DNA from: Melanocharis versteri
Lineage: Eukaryota > Chordata > Aves > Passeriformes > Melanocharitidae
Reading direction: 5' to 3'
Length of the DNA: 64,000 nt
NCBI GenBank assembly: GCA_013397845.1
Contig: VZTG01007793.1
Span: 439,356 to 503,355 of the forward strand
In this document: in pieces, positions 24,347 to 38,431 of the stretch
Position numbering within the stretch: position 1 is the stretch's first letter
Layout of the letters: every line of letters begins with the position of its first letter
Position numbers and translations under genes: made by a program
The notes under the pieces: generated by a model
The model's input: the letters and a program-made list of their open reading frames with translations, nothing else
Database searches by the model: none
Told to the model about the DNA's origin: nothing

Positions 24347-26406
24347 ACTTTCCGTTAGTGATTTTTCTCCTATTTTTAGCAAAAGGACCAATAACTTTGG
24401 TCTGGATTCTCAATATTATCCATCTCAAAGTGAGGTTTTAGCCTAAGCTAACCATCCAGGTTCTATCAACACTCAACAGAGAGCATTACTTTTTGAGGGC
24501 ACTTCGTCCATTGCTAAGACAGATGTCAAAAATAGGTGGCACAAACTGCTCTCTGGAGATACCACTTTCTGATTACAGTGATTATAGAGCAAGTCTAGAT
24601 AATTTCTCAAGAAGCCTGAGTCTTCACTGACTTAGAGGATGATGCAGACTTTAATCCCAGCCTCATTGAAAAAAAAACTTATTTCCTTGAAGTTTCTGAA
24701 ATTGTGTGCTGCTACAAAACACATTAATTTTAATTTGGGCAGAATTAAAAGTATCTGAAATTAGAATCCTTAATTGTTACATGATCCTTGGTTTCTCATT
24801 ACAGAAATATGGCAAGTGTTTCTTACATAATGAAAAAGGCCTATATCTAATTGTAAATTGTATGTAAATATGGTACTGTATATTCTATGTGCCCATTCAT
24901 AAAATGTAAGTACACCCTCTTCCAAAAATTGTTAAAAATAAATATGAAGAGACCTTTCCAGAGGCTTGAGTTTTGTAGAACATGGATAATTTATGTAAAA
25001 TATTCAGTAATTTATATAAGTCTCATTCTCTACACTAACATGTACAACTGCACATATGTTTCACACATAATAAAAAGGGAGAATATTTTCCATTATTTGG
25101 AGTCCGAGACAAGGGATCTGGGATGGTGCATTCACCTTCTCAGTCACTCCTCCCATGGAAACCTGGGAAAGTCATAGGTTCGTCTGTGCAGCTGTTAAAC
25201 AGCAGTGGAATAATACACTTTCCCAGGGCGTTATGGGAATAGATCCATAAAAATTATGAACTACTCAATTAGCCCAATCACACAGGTAACATTAAAGTAT
25301 CTAGATGAAGTATATTGCAATACAAGTGTTTTCTTTAAATTAAATACATCTCCCTCAGCCATGCAATGAGGCTAAATTACAAAAGCTCCCTAAGACAAAT
25401 ATCCTGAAAGAAAATAAGCCTAGAGTCCAGTATGATGTATTACCACCTTTAATTATTAAAAAAATAATAAAAACAACGAAACTCTGAGATTATCTAGGTT
25501 CTTTGCCTTTACCAGTGAATTTATTCTAGAGCAAATTTTTAAATAGAGCACAAAAAATATGACACTTTAGGCAAGACCATTAGCACATTCTTGTTTGCCC
25601 TCGTATAGCCTTAAAAGAGGCAAGTGCTACTGATTTACAACTTCGAAAGTAAACAGAACTGCAAATCTCTTGCACATATCTTCCTTATCACCCTTCTTGG
25701 GACATGCAGGCGTGTAATGAATTCCCAGGAACAGCACAGGCCGCCACCTTGTCTCACCTTTGCTAACACAAGGCTTGCATTTCTCATGTGCTGGTGGCTG
25801 CCTGGTTGTCTGTCCTTGTGCACCTTTGCTCTTCCGAGGGCTCCCGCAGAGGCAGCCGGCAGCACACAACGGCTGCTCCCAAAGCAGCCCCTGGCTTTGC
25901 ACTCATCCCCCACCACCGGGCAGCCAGGATGACACTGTTCTACCTCATTACTGACATCTGGGAGAGCTGTGTCATTAAACAACAAAAGACTCCATTGTTC
26001 AGCAGCTCCTAGTGAGTCTGAAAGCTCAACATTTGTTTCCGAGAAAAAAGTAATATATCCACTAATGGCACTCTAAGCCTTCTGTTTTTCCTTAGTCATG
26101 TTTTAAGATGAGCTACAAACCTGGGTCTGTTCCCTCCAGAATTTAGCAACTTTGTCTCATTCTTGCATTAAATTCCTCATGAAATGGAATTTCTGCCCAC
26201 TAAGACCAAGTTTTGGTTACTCCTGTTATCATTCAACTGCAGTAATTATCGAGGAAGTAAGAATGCTGAGTCCTTGCTCAGTGCAAATGTAGCAGTTCAG
26301 ACAGCATGCTCAGTGTGAAAAGTCATCAGAAATTTCCTGACCATTTCTGTTATGGGCTTCTCTACCACAAATACAGCTAGTAATTCCAGATCTCAATTAC
26401 ATTTTT

Positions 26407-26799
26407 TTAATGGATCATAAAATAACATATCTGAGTCCTCCAGCTCAAGATATCTCTATACTTACAATTCTTAAGGTTCAATTCTCCTCCTCCTATGAAA
26501 GCATCATCCAAGACCTCCTCGTTTGTGAGACAATTTTCTTTCAAAAGTTTACCAGTCTCCATAGTCATGGTGGAGCCTCCAAAGCCCCTCAAGTAGCTTG
26601 CCCCAGTACCAGCCAAGAAAATGAAGTTGGTAGGAGAAGTTTTTAATGCTAAAAACCAGGACTGCCCCCTGGTGAGACATCTGTCGGGAAGCACTTCATC
26701 TTCATAGGTGGTCTGATCAGTTGGGAGTGTAATTACTGCAACATGCTTCCCATAATGGCAGGTCAAGCATGGGAAAGCAGGAGCAGACTGCGGGTCCAT
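26407..26799 (-). other. Unassigned 130-codon open frame with CpG-rich 5' flank
   Basis: A minus-strand frame starting at a real ATG (26799-26797) and running to a stop at 26407. The roughly 100 bases immediately upstream on that strand (about 26800-26895) form a small CpG-rich patch, a promoter-like arrangement. The product begins MDPQSAPAFP and has an acidic, mixed-composition C-terminal half. I see no signal peptide, membrane segment or motif I recognise. It could be a small novel gene, a retrocopy remnant or chance. Confidence 0.15.
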
Positions 26800-27580
26800 G
26801 CGGCGCTGATGGGGCAGAGCTGGCACGGAGCGGGTGGCTGGGAAACGCAGCAAGGCCCAGCCCGGCCCCGCCGCACGCCGCTGAAGGCTCTGCTCGCCTC
26901 AGACACAGCCTTAGTTAACACGAGCAGCAGTTTAATAAACACACATCAAACACCAGCTCATCTAACAGTATCTGCCCTCTTATTATCTGCTTTGAAATGC
27001 TTGCCTCTCATCTTACAACCTGCTTTATTCTGTTGTTCACCTCCAGAATATTAAAATTACTAAACTGGAAATGATACCTAAATGGAGAGATCCAGACACC
27101 ACCGAAGCAGATAAAATGAAGTATACATGATCAAACAGGCAGTCTGAGAAACTCTGCATCCTGTTGTTTCATACTCTAAAACTAGTGATCCATCAGCAAC
27201 TCAAAGCAACTGTGAATCTTGGACTGTGCCTGGCAGCAGTGCTTGCAGTGTAAGCCTCAGGGTAATTTCTAACTTATTACAGACCTCTTTTTGTCATCTC
27301 ATGATGGCAGCTCTTTGTAGGGATAAATAACTTGCATATCCATCTTTGCTCCATCTAAATAGAAATATAGTCATGCTTTAGAAGTCATGAATCAGAAGCA
27401 CCACTACTTTCCACTTCCCTCCAACCTGTGTGACTGAGGTTTTCAAGAAGTCAAAAACTACAAACTTTTTGCCTTCAAAAAATACAGACTTTTATAGATA
27501 AAGAGAAAAGGGACAGAGAAAGTTATGTATTACAGGCCACAGATAAATGAAAGTAGTGGCAGAGTACTGAATATTGATAG

Positions 27581-27582
<2 letters not shown>

Positions 27583-27617
<35 letters not shown>
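27583..27617 (+). repeat. (AC)n microsatellite
   Basis: An uninterrupted 35-base AC dinucleotide run, likely polymorphic and Z-DNA-prone. Confidence 0.98.
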
Positions 27618-27621
<4 letters not shown>

Positions 27622-28094
27622 GAGGAGATCAATAGGTAAAACACCACCACAGAAGAAGTCATGTACTGCAGGTGTGTAAGTCAGAGAGAACATAATAAGA
27701 GAATCACAGGGGTCACTGTTTAATCGGAAAAAAAGTCTCTCAGGAAAACTGCCTGCTAATTCTGTAAGAAAAAAAAAATGACAGCAACAAGTATGAAGGG
27801 CACGTAATAGAGAAAGAGAGAGAAGGGGAAAGACTGCATTTTACCACAGGAAAAAAAAAAAAAGAATTGTCCCTGAGATAGGATCTCAGAGTGTGGTTTT
27901 GTTAATTAATTTTTATTAACATGAGAATCTTCAAAGAAGAGGCTGCTAACATGAAGAGTTGACAGAATTAACCATAACACAGAACAACAAAAGAAAGAAC
28001 AGATGGAGGAGAAATGTGTTCTTTTCCTTCACATATCTGTGAGATGTCTGACTTCACACACATCCCAGTCTAGGTATCAAAACTAAAACTAAAT

Positions 28095-28335
28095 TTGATG
28101 GCTCATATTCCTAATTGGATACAGTGGCTTTCACCTTTAGGTCAAGAGTTCAAATGCAAGCCCAATCAGTGGTGGCCAAATGTTGTTGCCATCTGCCTGT
28201 TTAGAGGCCTAGACAAGAAGAGAGAGGTTGTTCAGCTCAGTCCCATTGTTAATGGGCAGGTGTCTCCATCACAGAAACAACCATCGCAAGTGTTACTAAC
28301 TGAAGTTGAGTCAGAGAGGTCAAGAACTGAACGGG
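28095..28335 (+). mobile_element. Possible tRNA-like SINE relic
   Basis: 'taggtcaagagttcaaatgc' at about 28139-28158 resembles a tRNA B box (GGTTCRANYCC type), with a loose A-box-like 'tggctcatattcc' about 48 bases earlier. The spacing and A box are imperfect, and I cannot assign a family. No functional tRNA fold is evident. Confidence 0.2.
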
Positions 28336-29624
28336 CATAAAAACTAAATTAGCAGATTAAAGAGCCCCTCTAGATAAGGGTCAAGGCAGTTGTGTGTCTG
28401 GATAAAGAACATTTCAGTCTTCAGGGCTTGCAGTCACATGCCTATCACTGAACCAAATTATTTTTAAATGGAAATTGAATTTAATAAAACGATTTATAAT
28501 TTGATTTAAATTTAGCTATTAGACTGGTTTCCATTTTCTTTAGCATCAGCTGGAGCTACACAGACGCATACGCACATCTGGGGCTTATGCAACAGCACTG
28601 CTAAATATCAGTGTCCTGAATGTTCCAAGGATTTCACATCCTCCAGCTTGACAGGTAGCAGACATGGCTACAGCCACACCGTGGCTATTTCACATAGTGC
28701 GAGTGGGTTTCATGCAGCAGGCTTGAAAACCCATCTGGGCTTTTAAGTGCTGAGATTTGTAGTGACAGCACTGGAAGGATGCACTGGGTTTTACTGATAT
28801 TATCACACATAAACAGGAATCTGTATTTTTTTCTCTTGCAGAATTTGGTATTTGCAAATAAAGAGCGATAGTAGAGCTACCTTAACTAAACTCTTTATAT
28901 TGATACTGCTAAGAAACTGGCTGGTTTTTACTCTGCTGCTTATTTTTAATTCCTTTATGTACAATTGTATTTTTAACAGTGCATCAAAATGCTAAGACTT
29001 TATAGACTTAGTTCAAAATGTTTTTCTTCCCTGAACACATACACGTATTTTTTCCTTCTACTTAGATCCACTGAAATCTGATGATAATTACTTTGTTTTG
29101 ATTCTCACAGTAAGTGTTGTGCTAGAGTCAACAACGAAGCAGGAATACGTCAGATGTGCAGAGAAGATAGCTTGAAGCATCAGCTTTGAAAAATTCTGTA
29201 CAGATAGTAACTCTGCTCTCCTCCCTTGCCAGGAGAGATAATCTGGGCTCTATGCAATTTAAAGCATGTATATGCATAGGTATCTTTGGGAACATTAACA
29301 GGAGCATGAGGTTTGTCCAAAGAGGAGGAGCTAAGTCTGACTTGCCCAACAATTCCCATATTACAATTGTCGTGAATCAGATATTTTCTCAAATCAGATA
29401 TTTCTCTTTGTCACTGTACACAACAACACCTTTCAACATCACTTTGGGAAACATGGGAGTGCTCTTTTCTACCCTGCAACACCCAGTGTTTCTCACTGGT
29501 ATCTTACTTGGAGCATACTTTTTGGATGCTTTCCATAAATCATAAATATGAATATTATTTAACATGAGTATCTAAAGCAAGGAAGCAAAGCAAAAATTCT
29601 TATTCACAAAGCTGTTTGAAAAAG

Positions 29625-29639
29625 AAAAAAAAAAAAAAA
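29625..29639 (+). repeat. Poly(A) tract
   Basis: Fifteen consecutive A, preceded by AAAAAG. No associated element was recognised. Confidence 0.93.
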
Positions 29640-32600
29640 CCAACAAGAAAAGGACCCAGGAACTTGTTGTTAGTATCTTTACCAAGTCACAATAAAATTG
29701 CAGTTTATGTAATTCTCACCCTGAACTGACATACCTTCCAGTAAACTATAGTTTCTTAAGATAGAAATAAAACAATTCCGACTCCAATTATTTTCTTTCA
29801 TCAGACTTGAAGGCAGTAACACAACCGGTGGGAAATAACTGTCCTTCATAGATTTTACCCGGGCTTGGCAAGGCACTAATCTGCATAAATGCATTGGGGG
29901 CGTGAAGGTATGACTCAATATAATAAGTTAGAAGAGGTCTCAGTAAATAAAATATTTTTATAAAGTATTTATCTCCAAATACTATTTACATTCAAAAGAC
30001 TCAGAAATAGCAGTAATGAGCAACATCTTTATTGTGATAGTGTGAAACAGTCTCCAGGATGAAATGGGCCATTCCAAGAAAACGGATAATTCCTCTATTC
30101 ATTGCTTGTCTAGATAACCACCAATTCAACAGTAGAATAACAGCATATGATCATTTACACCTAGGCCACCACACAACATTGTTTTTCCTTAGTGAAAGGC
30201 TTCCTTTCCATGAGAAAGGAATTCCCATCCTTTTACCTTCATCTTCTCTCATATAATCCACATGTCTAGTAGCTTCTTATAAAATAATGGTCTCCAAGTT
30301 ATTCACCATAGTAGAATGGATATACTATACTTTTAGCTTCTTCTCCTGGCTACTACAATCCTGGAAAAACACTTTTCTGTTACTCCTAATCATTGATTAT
30401 TCAGACTGCCCCTCTGGGACAAGAACAATCCAGTATTTCAAGACTATCAGACACAACCTGGTCACAAATTTTTATGCTCTACACAGAAAATTCATCCTCA
30501 AGTTCACTACTAATTGCTATATTGGAAACTAAATTCTGTTTCTGTAAAAGGTTAGGTTCAATAATCTTCCTATTACAAGGTTCCTGGAAACTGGACACAG
30601 CAGCCTGTTTTGAAGCATTAGGAGCAACTTCCTTCTATTTCAACTAAAGAAGTTTCGTGATGATGCTTTAGCAGGGCTCCCCTTCTTCAGAAAGGGCTTC
30701 TCTCTGGACCCTCTTCCTGACTTCCTGCAGGGTGGAGTGCACTGGAATGCAACATGGAAACTACTGAAACCTACTGAGGCAGCAAAGCAACTGAACGAGA
30801 TGATGCCACTGCAATAAGGAAATAGAAGTGATCTTACTGCCATGGTTTGGATTGTTTCCCCTGCTGTGCCTCTCGAAACATACTGCGCATGCTTTGCTAA
30901 AAAGAATCATTTTCCAGGTCATATTTAACAAAAGAAGGAGAAGCTTCTACCATTTATAACTGTAGTTATAGTTAACCAAGTTAACTATTCTTTTTACTGT
31001 TCTTGCTGATCATTACCTACAGCATTAAAATATTCTAAACGTTCTAAAATCTGGTAACTAATACCCTGTTAAAAACTGAAAAAAGGAGAGTACTCAAAAG
31101 CTGCTCATAACTAATATATCTACTGAAGTAATTTTTCAGTGAAGCTACTGAATTACAAGCTCCACATCTAAGATGCCTCCCAGGAAAATGAAATATCTGT
31201 CCAACAACTGCTTCCAAGGCACACATCCATCATCTCATCCAGCTGCTCGGCCTATAACACTACTTCTTTGCACTCTGCCTTTGTATTAGACGATGCTTAA
31301 TCTCACTGATGTACTAACACCAGAAAACACAAGTCAGAAGCATGAACTGCTGAAGACACAGGAACCACATCCTGAACCCTGTTAAGCAGTTGTACAGAAG
31401 GGAGAGAAAAGCTTTGGAAAAGGCAGGCTCTAGCTGTGCTGTATAAGCACCACTGTGGGGGTACCTTAAATGCTTCCAGTTTGCAAGTTCTCATCACAAG
31501 CAATGGTGTGATCTAGAACACAGGACAGCCATCCATGGGTCTCACCTATCTTCCATGACTAAATGTGTAACTACTTCCAGGATGTGCAAATGATGGTGGA
31601 AGGGTATGCTGGATCTTAGTACAGCTTTGTGGTAAGAGTAATACTTTGTGTAAGAGGTGTGGCGAGAGGCCCAAAACAAGCCCCACAGTTATGCAGAAAT
31701 ATCTGAAAGCTACAACCCTGATCTAGTAATCAAAACACACTGAACCACAATCCCGTATGCACCAACTTATATTACATACCTTGCCTCTAGATTCTGCTAG
31801 TAACACATAAAATCAGCTCTTTAAGAATCACTTCTAATTCCACGAAAATAGAAGAGAAACATGTTAATAATCCAGTCTGAGATAAATGTACGGATGTCTG
31901 TTTCACAGCTAGGGTTTTTGATAAACACATCAAATCCATTTAAACTTCTCAGAAAATATAAGTGGAAGTACATGTCGGAACTGCCCACTGACAGTCCTCC
32001 AGAAGTCTCACAAGGCCCAATGCTCAGCAGACCGCTAATTGATAACATCGTAAAAAGAGGGCAAATCCTGGTCTGTTCATAAAGCTGCACAGATAGCTGT
32101 GGATCGCTCTCTGTGACATTAGATAAAAGGGGATCTAAAGCCTTAGAACACATAGTGCTTTCACAGAATAATAATGGTATCACCAACAAGAAAAAACCCC
32201 TTCATTTATGTGTGTGTCTCTTGGAAACTTTCATAAACAAATTCAGAAAGGAAGGTCTTACAGCATTCTATCTTCAGAGCAATCAGAGCCACACCTATCG
32301 AAGGCTACAGCTAACAATATGGCAATAGCCTCCATTATAAAAGTGAGTTTTTGCTGTCTACAAAAGTTTTTGCTATCTATTTTAGACACAACTTCATTAT
32401 GTCACATATTTTACTAATAAGGAGTCAAATCTAACAGAACTTATGTGGAAGCTTAAATTGGTGTGTATATATAAAATACACAGGCATACATATACACACA
32501 CAAATAAAATTAATTGCTATTTTCTGAGTCTGCCTACCATCTTGGCCTTGCAAAGACAGCATTCTTTATGTTCATCATTTGTGTTATATGTGCTTGCCTT

Positions 32601-32821
32601 TTGCCTTTCAGTTTCAACAAATCCATCTTTGTTCTTGTACTATGAAAAGAGACTAAAAGATCTATGATTGACCTCCATATTATTCTCTACTTCATATTCT
32701 CCCCCATCTCCTTAGTTGTCTTCTAAACTCAATATGTCAATCTTTAATTTTCTTCCTCCTTCTGAGTAATACTTTTGTCACCAGGATTTAAATCTTGTCT
32801 ATCCCATCTATTCATAACCAG

Positions 32822-32839
32822 AAAAAAAAAAAAAAAAAA
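32822..32839 (+). repeat. Poly(A) tract
   Basis: Eighteen consecutive A between two G. No associated element was recognised. Confidence 0.93.
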
Positions 32840-33435
32840 GTTTTTATTCAAGGTGCGGTGACCTGTGTTTCATCTTTGGGTATTTCAGCACTATCTTTTA
32901 AATATTTCCTCAGTCCAAATTCATTTAAGTTCTACACAAAACAGCCTTGTACTTTTCCCCATTTTGAAAATAAAAAATAACCCCTAAATTCATTGTACTC
33001 ACAGAACTTTATTAATGAGAAATTCACCTTGTCACACCATTCTAGTTTTGTAAGGATGATTAACATAGGAATATGCCTTTGTTAACAGTCTGAAAATACA
33101 CTGTATTATCAGTGATACATATTGCCAGTATTACACTACTGTTAAAGAGTTTCCTTGACATTTGCAACTGATCACTAATTCCTTCCTCCACATACACAGG
33201 GTATATAAAACATAGTAATGAAAACAGGTGAAGTTTGACAGACTCCATCTTCACCACCAGCTTCCCATGATAACAATTTTCCTATTATTAGTGAGGAGTT
33301 TGCTTTCTCTCTCACAAGGGCACCGTGGCTCCAACTCCCCAGCTGGTACAGCACACAGTTTACATTATCACGCCACTAAGGTGCCGAGACAGTAGCATGC
33401 TGCAGGTCTTATGTTGTAACTAAGTTCCCACTTAC

Positions 33436-33450
33436 TTTTTTTTTTTTTTT
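33436..33450 (-). repeat. Poly(A) tract on the minus strand
   Basis: Fifteen T on the plus strand. The roughly 300 bases beyond it (33451-33750) are GC-richer than the surroundings and open on both strands, which is compatible with an old retroposed insert. However, no AATAAA signal or target-site duplication is visible. Confidence 0.9.
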
Positions 33451-34839
33451 AGCTGCCTAACATACAAAACCAAATACACATAATTTCTCCAGTATCCAGG
33501 ACGTCCCAGAGAGCGATTCAGCAATCCAGCTGATGACTTGAGCCTCCAACCCAGAGTGCTCTCTGAAGAGACAACACAGCCTCCCACGAGCAATTCCAGT
33601 CCTGAACCCGCTCCTGCCCTTTTCCTCCTGTTGCTATGCGGGCTGTTTGCCACATGGCCTCTGCTTTTGATGGCTATTGTCAAATCCAACGTGGAGGCCA
33701 GGAGAGAGCTTTCTGTCACACCACCACTCTCAAAAGGCACCTTCTAAGCCCACTGCCAGCACAACATGCAACCTGCGTGTGCTCCTTTTCCTTCCTCTGC
33801 CTCTTTATGTCTCTACACGTTAGACAACACTGAGATCAGAAAATGGCACTTTAGTCGGAAAATTATTACTTATATTTTTGTGTAGGAATAAGGAGAAAGA
33901 AAATTACATATACCAGACACACACATACACACATCTCATCTCTAATTCAAGGCAAACATTTTACAGTCAGCTTCTTGGCATTTTATGTGAATATATATTA
34001 AGTCTAACCAGGCTTTATGTTGAATATGTCAACCATGTCATACATAAAGCTATCTATCACAGCCTTTCAGGAACAACAAAATGGTGAAACAAACATGCTG
34101 GGGCTCCTGAGTACCTTCAGGTGCCGCTGAGTGATCTGTGGAGGCTCGAGACCAAAGTCATTTAGCTCTTTGATAACGACCTCGGACACACAAGACTCTG
34201 TGTCCCCCCTTGGCGTGAGCTGCCTCCTGAGCGGGAGCACGGCCACCTCGACCCGCGGGCACGCTGGCCATACCTGCCCTGCCCTGCCCCAGCTGCCCCG
34301 ACCCTCAGGCGCTCCCATGACTGCTGGTGCTGCAAACACAGCACATGTCAACTCCTGACACTGCTACCCCAGGCTGAGGACAGACTGTGGCTTGGCTCTT
34401 CAGCTCTAATTATTTTTTTTCCTTAAGAATCATCTTTCATGCTGTACCACCAGGCAGGAAAGTTTAAGATTATGATAATTTGCTGTTATTCTTCTCTGGC
34501 CATGTCTGATACTTTCTTATCTGCATTTCTTTTGCTTAAGACATTTGCTGATCTTAAACCTGGCTTGAATGAATAGCAATTGTTCCCTTCTGGTTTTGAA
34601 GGTACTTTGTTTGTCTACCCCATTCACTGGCCTGAAATCAGCAAGGCCTCAGATGGCTGTTGCTATGGCAACTCTGTTCATTCAACACTGGCATATAATG
34701 AAGACAATGTGTTTTCCATTTAGATGAGTTTTAGAGCAAAAGAGAGAAGACTCCTGCTTAACAGTCCCTGAGAATGCCAGGGTAATATAATCAGGGTTTC
34801 TGTAGTACCAGTAAAACCACCATGTGCAACTAAAAGAGG

Positions 34840-34856
34840 GAAAGAAAGAAAGAAAG
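34840..34856 (+). repeat. (GAAA)n tract
   Basis: Four GAAA units. Confidence 0.9.
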
Positions 34857-37800
34857 TTACATTGATATTTCACAATAATTACGGTGCTGGGAAAATTAAT
34901 CAACAGTGTGACTGCACTTCTTTACTCCTTAAGACCTTCTCCACTGAGAATAATTCAGAAATAGATGTTTTGCTCATACTTCTTCCCAGCAGAGTGGCAA
35001 TTTGGACACTACTGCCCTACTAATAACACACTGAAAAGCTTCTCTCTCTCCCTTTAACCAAAGGGGCACTTTGAAAGCACAAGTAAGATGTGTGGGTATG
35101 TGCTTGTTTTCAGAACAAGTCTTCATGAACACTGACAGGCAGAACTGCTAATGCAACAACTTTCTCTGCCTCCTCTCATCTGCCAGGTCCTGGCCATGCA
35201 GGCTACAGCGAAAAAAGGAACACAGTTATCAAAGAAATGGCTCTTTAAATACAGATACGATTAATTTTCACATCTGTGCCCCACATTTTTCTACCTACCT
35301 CAGTTACGTTAAAAACAGGTGTAACTAAGTGTGTGTCAGGAGAGAGGAAGCAGAAAGGGCCCCTGATCACTGGGAAGGCTGCGCACAGGGAAGGGCTGCT
35401 CCTCTCTCCCTCTGGGCTCGTGGTGCAGTTACACGTATCCTTACCAAAGAGGGTGTTTTAAAGAGATTCTTACAAATATAAACATTTCCAAAACACACTA
35501 CAGAAATTTATTTACTCCTTGGATTACTGAAGTCTGGACATTTTCTCTCTCTCCCTCTTCTCCTTCCTTTTCTCTTGCTCTCCCCACAAGCCTTCTCTAA
35601 CTTTTTATCTGGTTACCTTGTGGGCTTCACTCAGGAAAAGAAAACAGGGAATCTTGAGATTCCCAGTAGTAACAACAAAGAAGAAAATGGAAACTAGTTC
35701 TTTTTCTATTTACAGTGGAAACATTGACTTGAAAAGATTTCTCTTTTCCACTATTTTTGCAGAGCAGCAGGGAGCTAACACTTCCTGAAGGGAGAGCCAG
35801 TTTTCCATACTCAAATGAAGTCCAATGTTTTAAAATTATTCAAACAGGAAACATTATGTTTTCAACTGACATGTTGTTCATCTAATCAGGTTATTTCCTC
35901 CTTATTTTACTCCAAGGAGGTGAGCAAGCTTGGAATTTAGTTATTTTCTTTTAGGAATCACATTTATGTCATTATTTTTTTTTGAACAGCAGAGTTAAAA
36001 GAAAATAATATCAAGCTGGAGTAAAGATACAGAACCTAGATTTCTCTACCTTCATGGTGGTAGCTTTTGGGGGTTTTTTTTCTCACTGCTGAAATTAAGA
36101 TTCCCACGACTAAGGAAATGGCCCATTTTAATACACAGGACACTCTCTTCACACATGGAAGGGTGGTGGAATCAAAGTCAAGAAATCTTGGGTGTTCTCG
36201 GTGATTTCAGCCTTTGCATAACAACAGTCTATGAAAGCACACACACTCACTGCAACATGCAAACCACCTCAGAACTTCAAATATCTGTGCCACCAGATTA
36301 CTTAAAATTTCTGAAATGAAAACAATATCCCCCATATAGATATCCACAGTAAGACTTCTAAGACTTGCAATTATCTCTCAAATATAACGTTTACCCTTAT
36401 ATTACCTTTATATAAGGTGGAGCAAACTAATATTTCTCTGTTATCCAAGTGTGCTGGGCTTTGATGGGTTATAAAACTTGGTGACTACTCATATATTTTG
36501 TAACACCAACTAAAGAGAACGATGATATATGTCAAGATCTGTGTTTGTTCCTTTGCACTTCTACAGCTGAAGAAAGCAGTCATGTTTATGTCTGTCAGAT
36601 CTTTTCTGGCTCTTCACTTGTGCTGACAGCTTACAGCCTTGCTTCAGTTCCTACAAAGCTCAGAACCTGCAGCTGCACTAGCTGGCATGCCCTTTCTCAT
36701 TCCTCCCCTCCACCCTTTATCTCTCCCCTTTCACACCCCCATCGTTATTTCTAACTTTTTTTGTCTCGATCAAAAGCACACAGTCACCAAACCTGACCAG
36801 GCTCCATGGAGAGATCAGATTTTAAGGCACAACTACAAACATGTTGTACATGCACTCAAGCTTTCCTCTTCTGATTTCAAACAACCAACCCCGAATTCTG
36901 AAGACCAGCTATTGCACTGATCTCACTTACTGCCAGCACACCAAAAACCAGCCATCATTTATGCAAGACAGCAATATAAATCAAGACAAGTCCAGGGTAC
37001 TTGAACGTAGATTCATTGTCACTTCAGACCTTGAGACATAGCTCTTTGGCTCCTGTCAGCAAAGTCAAGATTCAAGGTTATGATTCCCCAGATGAAACAG
37101 ACAAACCCATTTTGTAGTGTCAGCCCAACCAAAGGGTAGTTTTGTTTTACTTTACTCCAGTAACACCAATATTGTAAGAAATAACATCAGTTCTTACAGA
37201 AATCTCTGTATTAGCTATAAGACACAAAACCACAACCAGCTTTTTAACAGGCACAAAGTCTGCATGAAGAACTGTATTGCAGTTTGCAGAGTACCTGTAA
37301 TGGCAAACGAAGTTACATTGAAGCTTTTAAAGCATTAAACACCACAACAACATTCAGGTCTAACTTTTCACTAAAAGACAACTTTGTTTTCTTTCCTCAT
37401 CTGTCTTCAGTAGACAAAAGTACTGCAGAAACAGTGGTGAGTAGAGCAGAGCTGTAAAAGCACACGACAGAAAGCAAAAGAGCAGAGTGTGCAACAGCAG
37501 AGGGCTCAGAAGGGAAAATTTTGCTGGTTTTCGTAGATCCAAATGCCCTGGTTAACGCAAACAGACAAGACAGCAGCAGTAAGCACTATTCCCTCAGAAA
37601 CAAAGGCAATTTCAACAAGATTCAGCAATGAATCCGCCCGGTACTTCAGTATCAGTTGTCAGCGTTTGTACCATGTGGGCGTCTCAAGGCTCTTGGCACA
37701 GACCAGCACACCAGCACAGGAGGTGCTGCAGGGGCCTGACTGTAAATGTGAATAATCCCACAAGCATCAAGGGATTATTCTCCACGGTTCAGCCATCCCA

Positions 37801-37918
37801 GTCTTTGCACGCAAGGTGGGGGAGAGGCTAGAGTGGCTCTGCAGCCTGTAATGCAACGTGCACACATCCGGCCGCACAACACAGGGATGACACCAGCTTC
37901 CAGCCACAACCATACTCC

Positions 37919-38431
37919 CTAATGGCATTTAGGTGCAAGCAGCCTAAATGAATGCACACATCCTTGTGCGCAGAGCATCCCTCCCTCTGACAGCCAAGGG
38001 CCCCGTGGTGTGCAGCACAGCTGCCGAGCCAAAGCTAGCAGGTCAGGCTTCTGAGCCAGCCAGAACTCCCTGTGCTGCGCTGTCAGCAGATGAGGGAAGG
38101 GGAAACAAACGCCAGTAACATCTTCTGGGCTCATTAGCTTATGACCTGCACAGGAAGGGGAATCACTGGAAGATGGAGCACAGTAGGGTTGCTGCTCTAT
38201 GAGATATTTCTGACTCCTTACTCTTTTTAGCCCTTCTAATTCATAAGTTTGTGCCTTTCTCTGCAGCCAACCTGCTTCTGTAGAAGGCCCAGCATGGGTG
38301 CAAGTGCTGAGGGAGCAGGGAGGGGAAGCCCCTGTCCCAGGCTGGCAGTGGGAGACCAAGAGACAGAAACACAATCCGAATAAGCACAAGGCCAAGGTCC
38401 TTACAGCAGAGGCCAGCACAGAGCAAAACAT
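37919..38431 (-). other. Unassigned 170-codon open frame with signal-like N-terminus
   Basis: A minus-strand frame with a true ATG at 38431-38429. The first 29 residues (MFCSVLASAVRTLALCLFGL, then a further hydrophobic stretch) resemble a signal peptide or membrane anchor. The remainder is Cys-, Ser- and Pro-rich without a recognisable domain. Local GC content is raised, which lowers stop-codon frequency and makes a chance frame of this length more likely. No similarity recognised. Confidence 0.12.

Noticed and set aside
25627..26012. Cluster of five overlapping frames on both strands
   Set aside because: Mutually shadowing frames in a modestly GC-raised patch, with no domain, splice support or similarity recognised.
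28139..28158. B-box-like motif considered as a tRNA gene
   Set aside because: No cloverleaf, anticodon stem or acceptor stem can be built around it, and the A-box spacing is wrong.
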